From contig JAXLXO010000023.1 of NCBI GenBank assembly GCA_046327915.1, positions 1-64,000 on the forward strand: 64,000 bases of DNA, read 5' to 3'. The notes beneath the pieces are model-generated. The model made no database searches, was not told the origin of the DNA, and saw nothing but the letters and a program-made list of their open reading frames with translations. This DNA comes from VGTK01 sp046327915. Lineage in GTDB: Bacteria > Desulfobacterota > Binatia > UBA12015. The position numbers were made by a program, and so were the translations under genes. Shown here in pieces: positions 10,603 through 18,545 of the stretch; positions within the stretch are counted from its first letter, which is position 1, and every line of letters starts with the position of its first letter.

Positions 10603-12867
10603 ATGCAGACCGAGAACGGAACGGCGACGCACTTCCACACCTGCCCGCTGTGCGAGGCGAACTGCAATCTGAAGCTCGTCACGCGCGGGCGCGAGGTGGT
10701 CTCGATCCGCGGTGACGACGACGATCCGTTCAGCAACGGCTTCATCTGCCCGAAGGGCCCCGCCGTCGCGGAGCTCGACGCCGATCCTGACCGCCTGCGC
10801 ACGCCGATGATCCGCCGCGGCGAGACCTGGCACGAGGCGACGTGGGAGGAGGCGTTCCGCGAGATCGACACGCGCCTCGGGAAGATCCTCGGCGAGCACG
10901 GCCGCAATGCAGTCGGCGTGTATCTCGGCAACCCGTCGGCGCATCACGTCGGCGTGGCGCTGTTCTCGCGCGCGATGCTGCGCACGCTCGGCAGCCACAA
11001 CGTCTTCTCCGCCAGCACCGTGGACCAGATGCCGAAGCAGGTGTCGGCTGGGCTCATGTTCGGCACCGCGCTCAGCGTGCCGGTGCCCGACGTCGACCGC
11101 ACCGACTACCTGATGATCCTCGGCGCGAACCCGCTGGTGTCGAACGGCAGCCTGATGACCGCGCCCGACATGAAGGGCCGCATCCGCGCGATCCGCGCGC
11201 GCGGCGGGAAGGTCGTCGTGCTCGACCCGCGGCGCACGCGCACCGCCGAGGAGTCGGACGAGCACCTCTTCATCCGCCCGGGCATGGACGCGCTCTTCCT
11301 GTTCGGCGTCGTGCACGTGCTGCTCGAGGAGAAGCTCGCCAAGCCGGGCAAGCTCGCACCGCTGCTCGACGGACTGCAGCGCGTGACCGAGCTCGCACGC
11401 GAGTTCGCGCCCGAGCGCGTCGCCGACGCGTGCGGCATCGACGCCGCGACGATCCGCCGTCTGGCGCGCGAGCTCGCCGGTGCGAAGACCGCGGCGGTCT
11501 ACGCGCGCATCGGAACCTGCACGCAGGAGTTCGGCACCACGGCGAGCTGGCTCGTCGACGTGATCAACGTGCTGACCGGCAACCTCGACCGCGAGGGCGG
11601 TGCGATGTTCCCCAAGGGCGCCGTCGGCGCGGCGAACGCGATGGGCGCTCCGGGGCGCGGACGCGGCGTCAAGCTGGGACGCTTCAAGAGCCGCGTGCGC
11701 GGTGCCCCGGAGGTCTTCGGCGAGCTGCCGGTGGTGTGTCTCGCGGAGGAGATCGAGACGCCCGGCGCCGATCAGATCCGGGCGCTGATCACCGTCGCCG
11801 GCAATCCCGCACTCAGCACGCCGAACGGCGGACGCCTGACGCGCGCATTGGCGACGCTCGACTTCATGGTGAGCGTCGACATCTACCTGAACGAAACGAC
11901 GCGCCACGCGCACGTGATCCTGCCGGGGCTGTCGCCGCTCGAGCAGAGTCACTTCCCGTTCGCGTTCACGCAGCTCTCGGTGCGCAACTTCGCGCGCTAC
12001 TCGCGCCCGACGTTCCCCGTTCCCGCGGGACAGATGCCCGAGTGGCAGATCATGCTGCGCCTCGCCGGCATCGTCGCCGGGCAGGGACCGGACGCGAGCA
12101 TCGACGCGCTCGACGACTTCGTCTTCGAGCAGCAGCTCGAGAAGGCGATCGGCAGCGAGCACTCGCCTGCCTACGGCCGCAGCGCCGACGACGTGCGCAA
12201 GGCCGTCGCGGGACGTCGCGGACCCGAGCGTCTGCTCGATCTCATGCTGCGCACCGGTCCGTACGGTGACGGCTTCGGCGCGCGCGATGGCTTGACGCTC
12301 GCGAAGCTCGAGCAGAGCGACCACGCGGTCGACCTCGGTCCGCTCGCACCCCGCCTGCCCGATCTGCTGCGCACGCCGTCGGGCAGGATCGAGCTCGCGC
12401 CGGAGGCGATCGTCGCCGATCTCGACCGCTTGCGCGCGAAGCTCGCGCCGGCGCCGGGCGCGCGTCCCCTGCTGCTCGTCGGACGCCGCGACCTGCGCTC
12501 GAACAACTCGTGGATGCACAACGTCGAGGCGCTGGTGTCGGGCAAGGCGCGCTGCACGCTGCACCTCCACCCGGAGGACGCGCGCGCCCTCGGTCTCGAC
12601 GACGGCGAGAACGCCGTCGTGCGCTCGCGCGCCGGCAGCATCGAGGTGCCGGTCGAGATCACCGACGGCATCATGCGCGGGGTCGTCAGCGTCCCGCACG
12701 GCTGGGGCCACGATCAGAGCGGCACCCGCCTCGGCGTCGCCTCGCGGGTCGCGGGCGCGAACAGCAACCGGCTCGCGGAAGAGGACCGCTTCGATCCCAT
12801 TTCCGGGAATGCCGTCCTCAACGGCATCGAGGTGTCCGTCGAGCGGGCCGCGGCCGCTAGTTCCTGA
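10603..12867 (+). CDS. Molybdopterin-dependent oxidoreductase, [4Fe-4S] type
   Basis: A 754-residue member of the DMSO reductase / formate dehydrogenase superfamily. Cysteines C14, C17, C21 and C49 (CPLCEANC ... FICPKG) bind an N-terminal [4Fe-4S] cluster. Molybdopterin-binding segments such as MILGANPLVSN and VVVLDPRRTRTAEES follow, and the C-terminal dinucleotide-binding domain has the feature HNVEALVSG...PHGWGH. There is no Tat signal, so it is cytoplasmic. The usual Mo-ligand position shows no clear Cys or Sec; the segment reads STVDQMPKQVS. No electron-transfer subunit is adjacent. It resembles the poorly studied soluble oxidoreductases of actinobacteria rather than a named enzyme; the substrate is unknown. 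Confidence 0.9.
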   Translation: MQTENGTATHFHTCPLCEANCNLKLVTRGREVVSIRGDDDDPFSNGFICPKGPAVAELDADPDRLRTPMIRRGETWHEATWEEAFREIDTRLGKILGEHGRNAVGVYLGNPSAHHVGVALFSRAMLRTLGSHNVFSASTVDQMPKQVSAGLMFGTALSVPVPDVDRTDYLMILGANPLVSNGSLMTAPDMKGRIRAIRARGGKVVVLDPRRTRTAEESDEHLFIRPGMDALFLFGVVHVLLEEKLAKPGKLAPLLDGLQRVTELAREFAPERVADACGIDAATIRRLARELAGAKTAAVYARIGTCTQEFGTTASWLVDVINVLTGNLDREGGAMFPKGAVGAANAMGAPGRGRGVKLGRFKSRVRGAPEVFGELPVVCLAEEIETPGADQIRALITVAGNPALSTPNGGRLTRALATLDFMVSVDIYLNETTRHAHVILPGLSPLEQSHFPFAFTQLSVRNFARYSRPTFPVPAGQMPEWQIMLRLAGIVAGQGPDASIDALDDFVFEQQLEKAIGSEHSPAYGRSADDVRKAVAGRRGPERLLDLMLRTGPYGDGFGARDGLTLAKLEQSDHAVDLGPLAPRLPDLLRTPSGRIELAPEAIVADLDRLRAKLAPAPGARPLLLVGRRDLRSNNSWMHNVEALVSGKARCTLHLHPEDARALGLDDGENAVVRSRAGSIEVPVEITDGIMRGVVSVPHGWGHDQSGTRLGVASRVAGANSNRLAEEDRFDPISGNAVLNGIEVSVERAAAASS

Positions 12868-13226
12868 CCTGACGGATCGCATGGCGGACGCCCTGCCGCC
12901 CGCCTGCGGATTCCCCGCCTTTCCGCCACGAGGCCTACCGCGGATCTTCGCGGACGTGGCGCGCGTGCGTCGCGGCGTTGTCGGACCGCCACGTTCATGG
13001 CGGTCGCCGTGGCGTGTGCCTGCGTCCGAACTACGGAATTTCCGGCACGCGGATTGCGATGCAGCGCGTCAGCTCGGGAATGCGGTCGATTCCAACCCAG
13101 AGTCGGAAACGTTCCGAGCCAGCTCGCCGGACCGCCTGTCGCGGAATGGACCCCGACACGGACGGCGTGATTCCCGCACCGGACGAACCGCACACCCGGG
13201 TGGGAGACGGAGGAAGGAGTTCGATC
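12868..13226. other. Non-coding gap with two small inverted repeats
   Basis: This 359-base gap carries no convincing gene. Two inverted repeats are visible. The 7-bp one at 12985-13004 (6-base loop) may help end the molybdopterin gene transcript. The 6-bp one at 13103-13117 (TCGGAA ... TTCCGA) could be an operator for the following small gene. I see no convincing sigma-70 or sigma-54 promoter boxes. Confidence 0.5.
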
Positions 13227-13451
13227 ATGTTGACCTCGGTTATGCCGGTTCTGGCCTCTCCGGCGGCGATCCCCGATCAGGTGGTGACGCTGACCTTCGG
13301 CCCGATGTGGACGGTTCTGCTGTTCGCCGCGTCGCTCGCCCTCACCTGCGGCCTGATGTGGCTGCTCAAGAACGTCGAGCACGACACGCACAGCGGCCAC
13401 GCCGATCACTTCCCGCTGACTCTGGTTCGTCCGGTCGGGCACCGCGCCTGA
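13227..13451 (+). CDS. Small single-span membrane protein, unknown
   Basis: A 74-residue protein with one strong membrane helix (~30-50, MWTVLLFAASLALTCGLMWLL). A short N-terminal segment lies before the helix. The tail after it is rich in histidine (HDTHSGHADHF) and could bind metal. A strong GGAGGAAGGAG ribosome site six bases before the ATG fixes the start; an upstream extension to 12978 is possible in frame but is Arg-rich and unlike a protein. It is followed by a terminator-like hairpin. It resembles tiny subunits of respiratory complexes in size and shape, but I cannot assign it. Confidence 0.65.
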   Translation: MLTSVMPVLASPAAIPDQVVTLTFGPMWTVLLFAASLALTCGLMWLLKNVEHDTHSGHADHFPLTLVRPVGHRA

Positions 13452-13466
13452 CGGTCGATCGAAACC

Positions 13467-13488
13467 CGGCGGACGACGCCGTCCGCCG
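13467..13488 (+). terminator. Hairpin after the small membrane protein gene
   Basis: A 9-bp perfect stem (13467-13475 with 13480-13488) with a 4-base loop begins 16 bases after the stop at 13451. No U tract follows. Confidence 0.5.
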
Positions 13489-13544
13489 CAACCCGCCCGC
13501 TTCTCCCGCGCCGCGCGTCGCGTGGCCGGGAGGGCGAGCGGAGT

Positions 13545-13593
13545 GACGCTCACGCGCCCGTGCGCTTGACGCTCACACGTTCTTGACGCTCAC
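13545..13593. repeat. Three direct copies of GACGCTCAC
   Basis: The 9-mer occurs at 13545-13553, 13568-13576 and 13585-13593, the last crossing the stop codon of the minus-strand acyltransferase gene. The spacing is 23 and 17 bases. The second and third copies are both preceded by TT. The meaning is unknown. Confidence 0.6.
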
Positions 13594-14753
13594 GCGTCGT
13601 CGCGCTCCGCGCCGTCCGGCTTGAGCTGGCTCTGCTCGCGCATCGCGAGCATCACGCGGTCGATCTCGCGGCGCTCCGCCTGAACGAAGCGTTCGACCGC
13701 GGCGGCGAGGCGCGGATCGCGCAGGTGATGCATGCTGCGCGTCGGCTCCGGGTCGAAGCCGCGCAGCCACTTGAACTCCCCGCCGGCACCTGGCTCGAAG
13801 CGTTGCAGCCCGTCACGGATGCAGTGCTCGATGGTGGCGTAGTAGCACAGGTTGAAGTGGAGGAAGCGGACCTCCTCGAAGGTTCCCCAGTAGCGTCCGT
13901 ACAGCACGCCGCTCTTCTGGACGTTGAACGTCCCGGCGACGAGATCGCCGCCGCGGCGTGCGGTGATGAAGCAGAGGTTGTGGCGGAAGCGCTCGCGCAG
14001 CAGCTCGTAGAAGCGCTTCGTCAAGTATCGGCGGCCGTAGACGTACTTGTCGACCGTCGTCAAGTACAGCTCGTACATCGGGGCGAAGAGGTCGTCGGGG
14101 ATCGCGTCCCCCTTCTGGGTGACGATCTCGACGCCCTGCGCGGCGAGCTCGCGCCGCTCGCGCCGCACCTCCTTGCGGCGCTTGTGCCGCAGGGCCGCGA
14201 GGTAGTCCTCGAAGTCGCCGTAGCCGCGGTTGCGCCACTTGTACTGGAAGCCCAGCCGCTCCGAGAAGCCGACCTCGCGCAGCGCCTCGGCCTCCTCGTC
14301 GGAGCAGAAGTTGACGTGTACCGACGACACCTCGTTCTCGTCGCACAGCTCGCGCAGCGCGCGCGCGAGCATGCGCACGATGCCGCCGCGGTGCAGGTGC
14401 TTCGCGACCAGGAAGCGCAGTCCGGCGACCGGCGTGAACGGCACGCCGACGAGCAGCTTCGGGTAGTACTCGATGCCCGCGCCGTGCGCCGCGTTCGCCC
14501 AGGCGTAGTCGAAGACGAACTCGCCTTCGCTGTTGGTCTTCAGGTACAGCGGGCACGCGGCGACCAGCCGGTCGTTCTCGTAGAGGGCGAGGTGCTGCGG
14601 GCTCCAGCCGCTCCGGCCGCCGACGCAGCGCGCCTCCTCCAGCGACGCGAGCCAGCCCCATTCCAGAAACGGCGACTCGTCGCCGACGAGCGCGTCCCAT
14701 TCCTCCCGACGGACGTCGCTCGCGAGTTGGGTCAGGATGCGGAGCGTGAACAT
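13590..14753 (-). CDS. GNAT-fold N-acyltransferase (DUF482 / COG3146 family)
   Basis: A 387-residue protein of the DUF482 'peptidoglycan biosynthesis/recognition' group, two GNAT folds related to FemAB-type acyl transferases. Hallmarks are SPFLEWGWLASLEE near the N-terminus, PLYLKTNSEGEFVFDYAWANAA, PKLLVGVPFTPVAGLRFL, KYKWRN-like FQYKWRNRGYGDFEDYL, and a C-terminal LCYYATIEHCIRDGLQRFEPGAGGEFKWLRGF. The substrate is unproven in the family; it may be an aminoacyl or acyl transferase acting at the envelope. The ATG at 14753 begins the conserved domain; upstream in-frame starts at 14789 and 14840 would add 12-29 residues. It is divergent from the MaoC gene. Confidence 0.87.
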   Translation of the reverse strand: MFTLRILTQLASDVRREEWDALVGDESPFLEWGWLASLEEARCVGGRSGWSPQHLALYENDRLVAACPLYLKTNSEGEFVFDYAWANAAHGAGIEYYPKLLVGVPFTPVAGLRFLVAKHLHRGGIVRMLARALRELCDENEVSSVHVNFCSDEEAEALREVGFSERLGFQYKWRNRGYGDFEDYLAALRHKRRKEVRRERRELAAQGVEIVTQKGDAIPDDLFAPMYELYLTTVDKYVYGRRYLTKRFYELLRERFRHNLCFITARRGGDLVAGTFNVQKSGVLYGRYWGTFEEVRFLHFNLCYYATIEHCIRDGLQRFEPGAGGEFKWLRGFDPEPTRSMHHLRDPRLAAAVERFVQAERREIDRVMLAMREQSQLKPDGAERDDA

Positions 14754-14875
14754 CCGCGGCTCTTCGTCGGTCGTCACCGGCGTCGCCATCCTCGCCCGCG
14801 AAGGACGCAGCGGCAAGCCCTCCCACGGGGCGACGTCCAAAGCGAAAGCCCCCGCTGCTGTGGTATGGCCCGTCC

Positions 14876-15325
14876 ATGGCGGGAAAATTCTTCGAGGAGC
14901 TTCCGGTCGGCGCTACGTTCCGGCACCAGCCGAGCCGCACGGTCACCGAGACCGACAACCTCCTGGTGACGACGCTCACCATGAACACGCAGCCACTGCA
15001 CCTCGACCACGAGTTCGCGAAGGGCACGGAGTTCGGGAAGCCGCTGGTGAACAGCATGTTCACGCTCGCGCTCGTCGTCGGACTCTCCGTCAGCGACACC
15101 ACGCTCGGCACGACGATCGGCAACCTCGGCTTCGAGAAGGTCGAGTTCCCGAAGCCGGTGTTCTTCGGCGACACGATCACCGTCGAGACGACGGTGCTCG
15201 AGGCGCGGCGATCGAAGTCCCGCCCGGACGTCGGCATCGTGCTGTTCGAGCACACAGGCACCAACCAGCGCGGCGAGGTCGTGTGCCGCGCGAAGCGCAA
15301 CGCGATGATCCGCGCGAAGTCCTGA
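14876..15325 (+). CDS. MaoC-like (R)-specific enoyl-CoA hydratase
   Basis: A single hot-dog-fold protein of 149 residues. It carries the hydratase-2 motif: the catalytic Asp/His pair lies in QPLHLDHEFA, followed by the glycine-containing GKPLVNSMFTLALVVGL helix. The FFGDTITVETTVLEARRSK strand is typical of mesaconyl-CoA or enoyl-CoA hydratase relatives. It would hydrate a 2-enoyl-CoA or a related thioester. No SD-like site is obvious before the ATG. The SagB-like oxidoreductase gene starts 58 bases downstream on the same strand, but a functional link is only a guess. Confidence 0.9.
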   Translation: MAGKFFEELPVGATFRHQPSRTVTETDNLLVTTLTMNTQPLHLDHEFAKGTEFGKPLVNSMFTLALVVGLSVSDTTLGTTIGNLGFEKVEFPKPVFFGDTITVETTVLEARRSKSRPDVGIVLFEHTGTNQRGEVVCRAKRNAMIRAKS

Positions 15326-15383
15326 CGCGGCGCACTCGCGCGCGGTGCTTCTCTGGGCTGCACCGCGGGTGTAGCCGTGGACC

Positions 15384-16943
15384 ATGGGGAACCGCGACGT
15401 GGCTGATCTGTGGGCCTACCACGACGCCACGAAGCACTCCCTCGCGACCCTGCGCGGCGACCCGCACGTCCTCGACTGGGACATCCTGCCGCGGCCGTTC
15501 AAGGTCTACCCGACGCTCGAGCCGATCCCGCTCGCGCGCGACCTCACGGGATCGCAGCGTCCCGCGCTGGAAGCGATCGCCGACGACGGCCGCGGCAGCG
15601 ACGGAAGCGACGCACCGCACGTCGACGTCGATCTGCTGGCGCACCTGCTCTACTTCACCGCCGGCGTCCTGAAGCGCCGCAGCTACCCGATCGGCGAGAC
15701 GTTCTTCCGCGCCGCCGCGTGCACCGGGAACCTGCACCACATCGACGTCTACCTCGCGTGCGCCGACGTGCCCGGCCTCGACGCCGGGCTCTACCACTTC
15801 GGTCCGCACGACTTCGCGCTGCGCCGGCTGCGCACGGGCGACCACCGCGCGGCACTCGTCGTCGCGACCGGCGCCGAGACGCACGTGCGCGAGGCGCCGG
15901 CGGTGCTGGTGCTGACGAGCACCTGGTGGCGCAACGCGTGGAAGTACCGCAGCCGCGCGTACCGGCACGCGTTCTGGGACGCCGGCACGCAGCTCGCGAA
16001 CCTGCTGGCGCTCGCCGCCGCGCGCCGCCTGCCGGCCGAGGTCGTGCTCGGCTTCGCCGACGATCCCGTCAACGATCTGCTCGGCATCGACCCGCAGCAC
16101 GAGGCCGCACTCGCGCTCGTCGCGCTTGGCCGCGACGCGAGCGCCGTCGTCGCGCCGTCGTGCGCCGAGCGGCCCGAGCCGATCGTGCTCGAGACGCTGC
16201 CGGTCTCCGAACGCGAGATCGAATACCCCGCGATCGTCAGCGCGCACCGCGCGAGCGCGCTCGCGACGCCGGACGAGGCCGCGGCGTGGCGCCGCGCGCT
16301 GCCCTCCGTCAAGTACGACACACCCGAGCCGGCAGCAATGGTCGCGCTCGATCCGCACGACGAGACGGTCGCGGAGACCGTGGAAGCGGTGATCCTGCGT
16401 CGCGGCTCGACACGCCGCTTCGCGCGCGAGCCGATCTCGCTCCGCGCGCTGTCGACCATCCTGCGCACGGTGTCGCGCGGCGTACCCACCGACTTTCTCG
16501 CGCCGGGCGCGCTCCGCGCCGAGCCGTACCTGATCGTGAACGCGGTCGACGGACTCGTGCCCGGGACGTACGCCTACGACCGCGAGCGCGACGCGCTGCT
16601 GCCGCTGCGCGCGGGGAGCTTTCGCCGCGAAGCCGGCTTTCTCGGCCTCGGGCAGCAGATCCCGTCCGACGCCGCGGTGGACGTCTACTGGCTCAGCGAC
16701 CTGTCGTCGATGCTGTCCGAGCTCGGCAACCGCGGCTACCGCGCGGCCCAGCTCGAGGCAGCGATCGCCGGCGGCAAGGCCTACCTCGCGGCGTACGCGC
16801 TCGGCTTCGGCGCGTCGGGGCTCACCTTCTTCGACGACGACGTGACGGCGTTCTTCTCGCCGCACGCGCGCGGCAAGAGCGTCATGTTCCTGATGGCGAT
16901 CGGCGTTCCGGAGCGCGGCGCGGGCGTGCGCACCGCTCGCTAG
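15384..16943 (+). CDS. SagB/ThcOx-like dehydrogenase with two nitroreductase domains
   Basis: A 519-residue FMN-type oxidoreductase built of two nitroreductase-like halves (~40-230 and ~325-510). In known systems SagB-type enzymes oxidise azolines made by YcaO cyclodehydratases. Visible features are RRSYPIGETFFRAAACTGNLHHIDVYLA in the first half and RRGSTRRFAREPISL, the FMN-contacting nitroreductase start, in the second. The helix AQLEAAIAGGKAYLAAYALGFGASGLTFFDDDV closes the second half. No YcaO, precursor peptide or transporter is nearby, so it is a stand-alone double-domain member of uncertain substrate, common in environmental genomes. A VOC gene follows after 22 bases. Confidence 0.85.
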   Translation: MGNRDVADLWAYHDATKHSLATLRGDPHVLDWDILPRPFKVYPTLEPIPLARDLTGSQRPALEAIADDGRGSDGSDAPHVDVDLLAHLLYFTAGVLKRRSYPIGETFFRAAACTGNLHHIDVYLACADVPGLDAGLYHFGPHDFALRRLRTGDHRAALVVATGAETHVREAPAVLVLTSTWWRNAWKYRSRAYRHAFWDAGTQLANLLALAAARRLPAEVVLGFADDPVNDLLGIDPQHEAALALVALGRDASAVVAPSCAERPEPIVLETLPVSEREIEYPAIVSAHRASALATPDEAAAWRRALPSVKYDTPEPAAMVALDPHDETVAETVEAVILRRGSTRRFAREPISLRALSTILRTVSRGVPTDFLAPGALRAEPYLIVNAVDGLVPGTYAYDRERDALLPLRAGSFRREAGFLGLGQQIPSDAAVDVYWLSDLSSMLSELGNRGYRAAQLEAAIAGGKAYLAAYALGFGASGLTFFDDDVTAFFSPHARGKSVMFLMAIGVPERGAGVRTAR

Positions 16944-16965
16944 CCGCGAATCGGGAGGGACGAGC

Positions 16966-17433
16966 ATGGCGGAGATCGAGGTGCTGGCGCTCGACCACGT
17001 CGACCTGACGGTGCGCGACCTCGCGCGCTCGACGGCGTTCTACGACAAGCTGCTCCCGGCCATCGGCATGCGCCGGGTGGCGCACGACGGGTACGTCGCG
17101 TGGGGCAACGGCCACATGAACGTCGGCTTGCGCGCCGCGGCGACCGAGCATCGCGACACGCCGTTCACGCGGGCGCGCGCCGGCCTGCACCACCTCGCCC
17201 TTCGCGCGCGGAGCCGCTCCGACGTCGACCGTCTGCACGCCTTCCTGGTCCGAGAAGGGATCACGGTGCTCGATCCGCCGGCCGAGTACCCGCAGTACGG
17301 CCCGGGCTACTATGCCGTCTTCTTCACCGACCCCGACGGGCTCAAGCTAGAGGTCGTGCACTTTCCGTGGGGCTACTGGCGCCGCGTCCAGGAGGACGGG
17401 CTGGACGAGCGGCCGCGCGCGGCGCGCTCCTGA
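16966..17433 (+). CDS. VOC-superfamily (glyoxalase/dioxygenase fold) protein
   Basis: A 155-residue protein with paired beta-alpha-beta-beta-beta modules. Expected metal-binding residues are H11 (ALDHVDL), a histidine in LHHLALRA and the glutamate in LKLEVVH near the C-terminus, typical of glyoxalase I-like or fosfomycin-resistance-like proteins. The segment GPGYYAVFFTDPDGLKLEVVH is the family's usual ending. A good GGGAGGG site six bases before the ATG supports the start. It may be co-transcribed with the SagB-like gene. The substrate is unknown. Confidence 0.88.
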   Translation: MAEIEVLALDHVDLTVRDLARSTAFYDKLLPAIGMRRVAHDGYVAWGNGHMNVGLRAAATEHRDTPFTRARAGLHHLALRARSRSDVDRLHAFLVREGITVLDPPAEYPQYGPGYYAVFFTDPDGLKLEVVHFPWGYWRRVQEDGLDERPRAARS

Positions 17434-17447
17434 CCCAGCGCTCCGCG

Positions 17448-18029
17448 TCAAGCAGACGTCACGGCGAGCGGAAGCATCACCGCCCAGGCCTCGTGCGTGA
17501 CGCGTGCGCCGTTCGCGACGAACGAGATGAGGTGGTACCAGCCGCACAGCACGAGCAGCTCCAGCAGCTGACGCTCGTCGTACTGCCCGGCGAGCGCGCC
17601 CCACAGTGCGTCGGAGATCCGGCCGTGGTCGTGCAGCTCGTCGACCGCGCGCAGCAGCAGCTCCTCTCGGGCGCTCCACACGCCGGCCGGTCCCCCGGTC
17701 GCGTACGTCGCCGCGATCTGCGCCTCGTCGAGCGCCGCGGCGTCACCGAATGCGGCGACGTGGACACCCCACTCGTAGCCGCAGCCGCAGCGCGCGCACA
17801 CGCGGTCGATCACGATCTCGCGCTCGCGCAGCGACAGCGCGAAGCGCCGGCTCAGCAGGAAGCTGCCCAGCGGGTGCATCGCCTGGGCGAGCGGCAGATC
17901 GGTCGCCAGCGTGCGAAAGAGCGCGAGCGGCGGCAGGCCCGCGCCCGGCGGCATCCAGCGGTCGAGCTCCGCCGCGGTCTCCGGCGCGAACGGCGCCTCG
18001 AGCGGCGCGATGCGTGGTGTCGTGTCCAT
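17448..18029 (-). CDS. AhpD/carboxymuconolactone decarboxylase-family protein
   Basis: A 193-residue all-helical protein of the CMD/AhpD family. The active region REREIVIDRVCARCGCGYEWGVH contains the CxxC pair and downstream Glu and His typical of alkylhydroperoxidase D-like proteins, which act as thiol-dependent peroxidases. True carboxymuconolactone decarboxylases lack the CxxC, so a redox role is more likely. The ATG has a good GGAAGGAG site. It is divergent from an HxlR-type regulator, with two palindromes in the 105-base gap, so it is probably repressed or activated by that regulator. Confidence 0.88.
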   Translation of the reverse strand: MDTTPRIAPLEAPFAPETAAELDRWMPPGAGLPPLALFRTLATDLPLAQAMHPLGSFLLSRRFALSLREREIVIDRVCARCGCGYEWGVHVAAFGDAAALDEAQIAATYATGGPAGVWSAREELLLRAVDELHDHGRISDALWGALAGQYDERQLLELLVLCGWYHLISFVANGARVTHEAWAVMLPLAVTSA

Positions 18030-18071
18030 GCGGATTCTCCTTCCGGCGCTTGCGCGGCAGCGCTGCACCGG

Positions 18072-18088
18072 GCTACGGATTTCGTAGC
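18072..18088. promoter_or_regulatory. Palindromic operator candidate 1 (HxlR)
   Basis: A perfect inverted repeat GCTACG-N5-CGTAGC lies in the divergent gap between the AhpD-like gene and the HxlR gene. An identical arm pair recurs exactly 30 bases further on. The size and symmetry fit the site of a dimeric winged-helix regulator. Confidence 0.75.
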
Positions 18089-18101
18089 ATCGCAGACTAT
18101 C

Positions 18102-18118
18102 GCTACGGTTTTCGTAGC
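18102..18118. promoter_or_regulatory. Palindromic operator candidate 2 (HxlR)
   Basis: Second copy of GCTACG-N5-CGTAGC, with the same arms and a different AT-rich centre (GTTTT against GATTT). It ends 16 bases before the HxlR start codon, so a bound dimer would block that gene's translation or promoter start region and allow autoregulation. Confidence 0.75.
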
Positions 18119-18134
18119 GCAAGAGGGGCGGACG

Positions 18135-18545
18135 ATGAGCGAGCGGACACGCGGCGTGCGCGGATCGCGGACGGGACGGCCGATCATGGCCGTGCTCGAC
18201 CTGCTGGGACGGCGCTGGATGCTGCGCGTCCTGTGGGAGCTGCGCGACGGGCCACTGACGTTCCGCGCGCTGCGCGAGCAGTGCGACGACGTCTCGCCGT
18301 CGGTGCTGAACACCCGCCTCGCCGAGATGCGCGACGCCGGCCTCGTCGAGGCGCGCGCCGACGAGGGCTACGCGCTGACCGCCGAAGGCGCGCGGCTGCT
18401 CGACGTGCTCGCACCGCTGAACGCGTGGGCGGCGCGCTGGGCGGCCGCCCACGAGCGCCGCGTCCCGGCCTTCAGCTCGCGCGCGGCGGCGCCAGGTGCA
18501 GCTTCACGCCCGCGAGCCGCTCGACCACCTCGACGATCTCGGTGA
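18135..18545 (+). CDS. HxlR-family transcriptional regulator
   Basis: A 136-residue winged-helix repressor or activator. The HxlR core is clear: IMAVLDLLGRRWMLRVLWELRDGPLTFRALREQ, then the recognition helix region SPSVLNTRLAEMRDAGLVEA and the wing GYALTAEGARLL. HxlR proteins often sense electrophiles, quinones or peroxides by cysteine chemistry; only one cysteine (C in EQCDDV) is present, as in several redox-sensing members. The C-terminal ~25 residues are Ala/Arg-rich and overlap the convergent dehydrogenase gene by 74 bases. Its likely targets are itself and the divergent AhpD-like gene. Confidence 0.9.
   Translation: MSERTRGVRGSRTGRPIMAVLDLLGRRWMLRVLWELRDGPLTFRALREQCDDVSPSVLNTRLAEMRDAGLVEARADEGYALTAEGARLLDVLAPLNAWAARWAAAHERRVPAFSSRAAAPGAASRPRAARPPRRSR

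Noticed and set aside
12978..13226. In-frame upstream extension of the small membrane protein (start at 12978)
   Set aside because: The extension is Arg/Ser-rich and lacks a ribosome site, while the ATG at 13227 has a near-perfect one.
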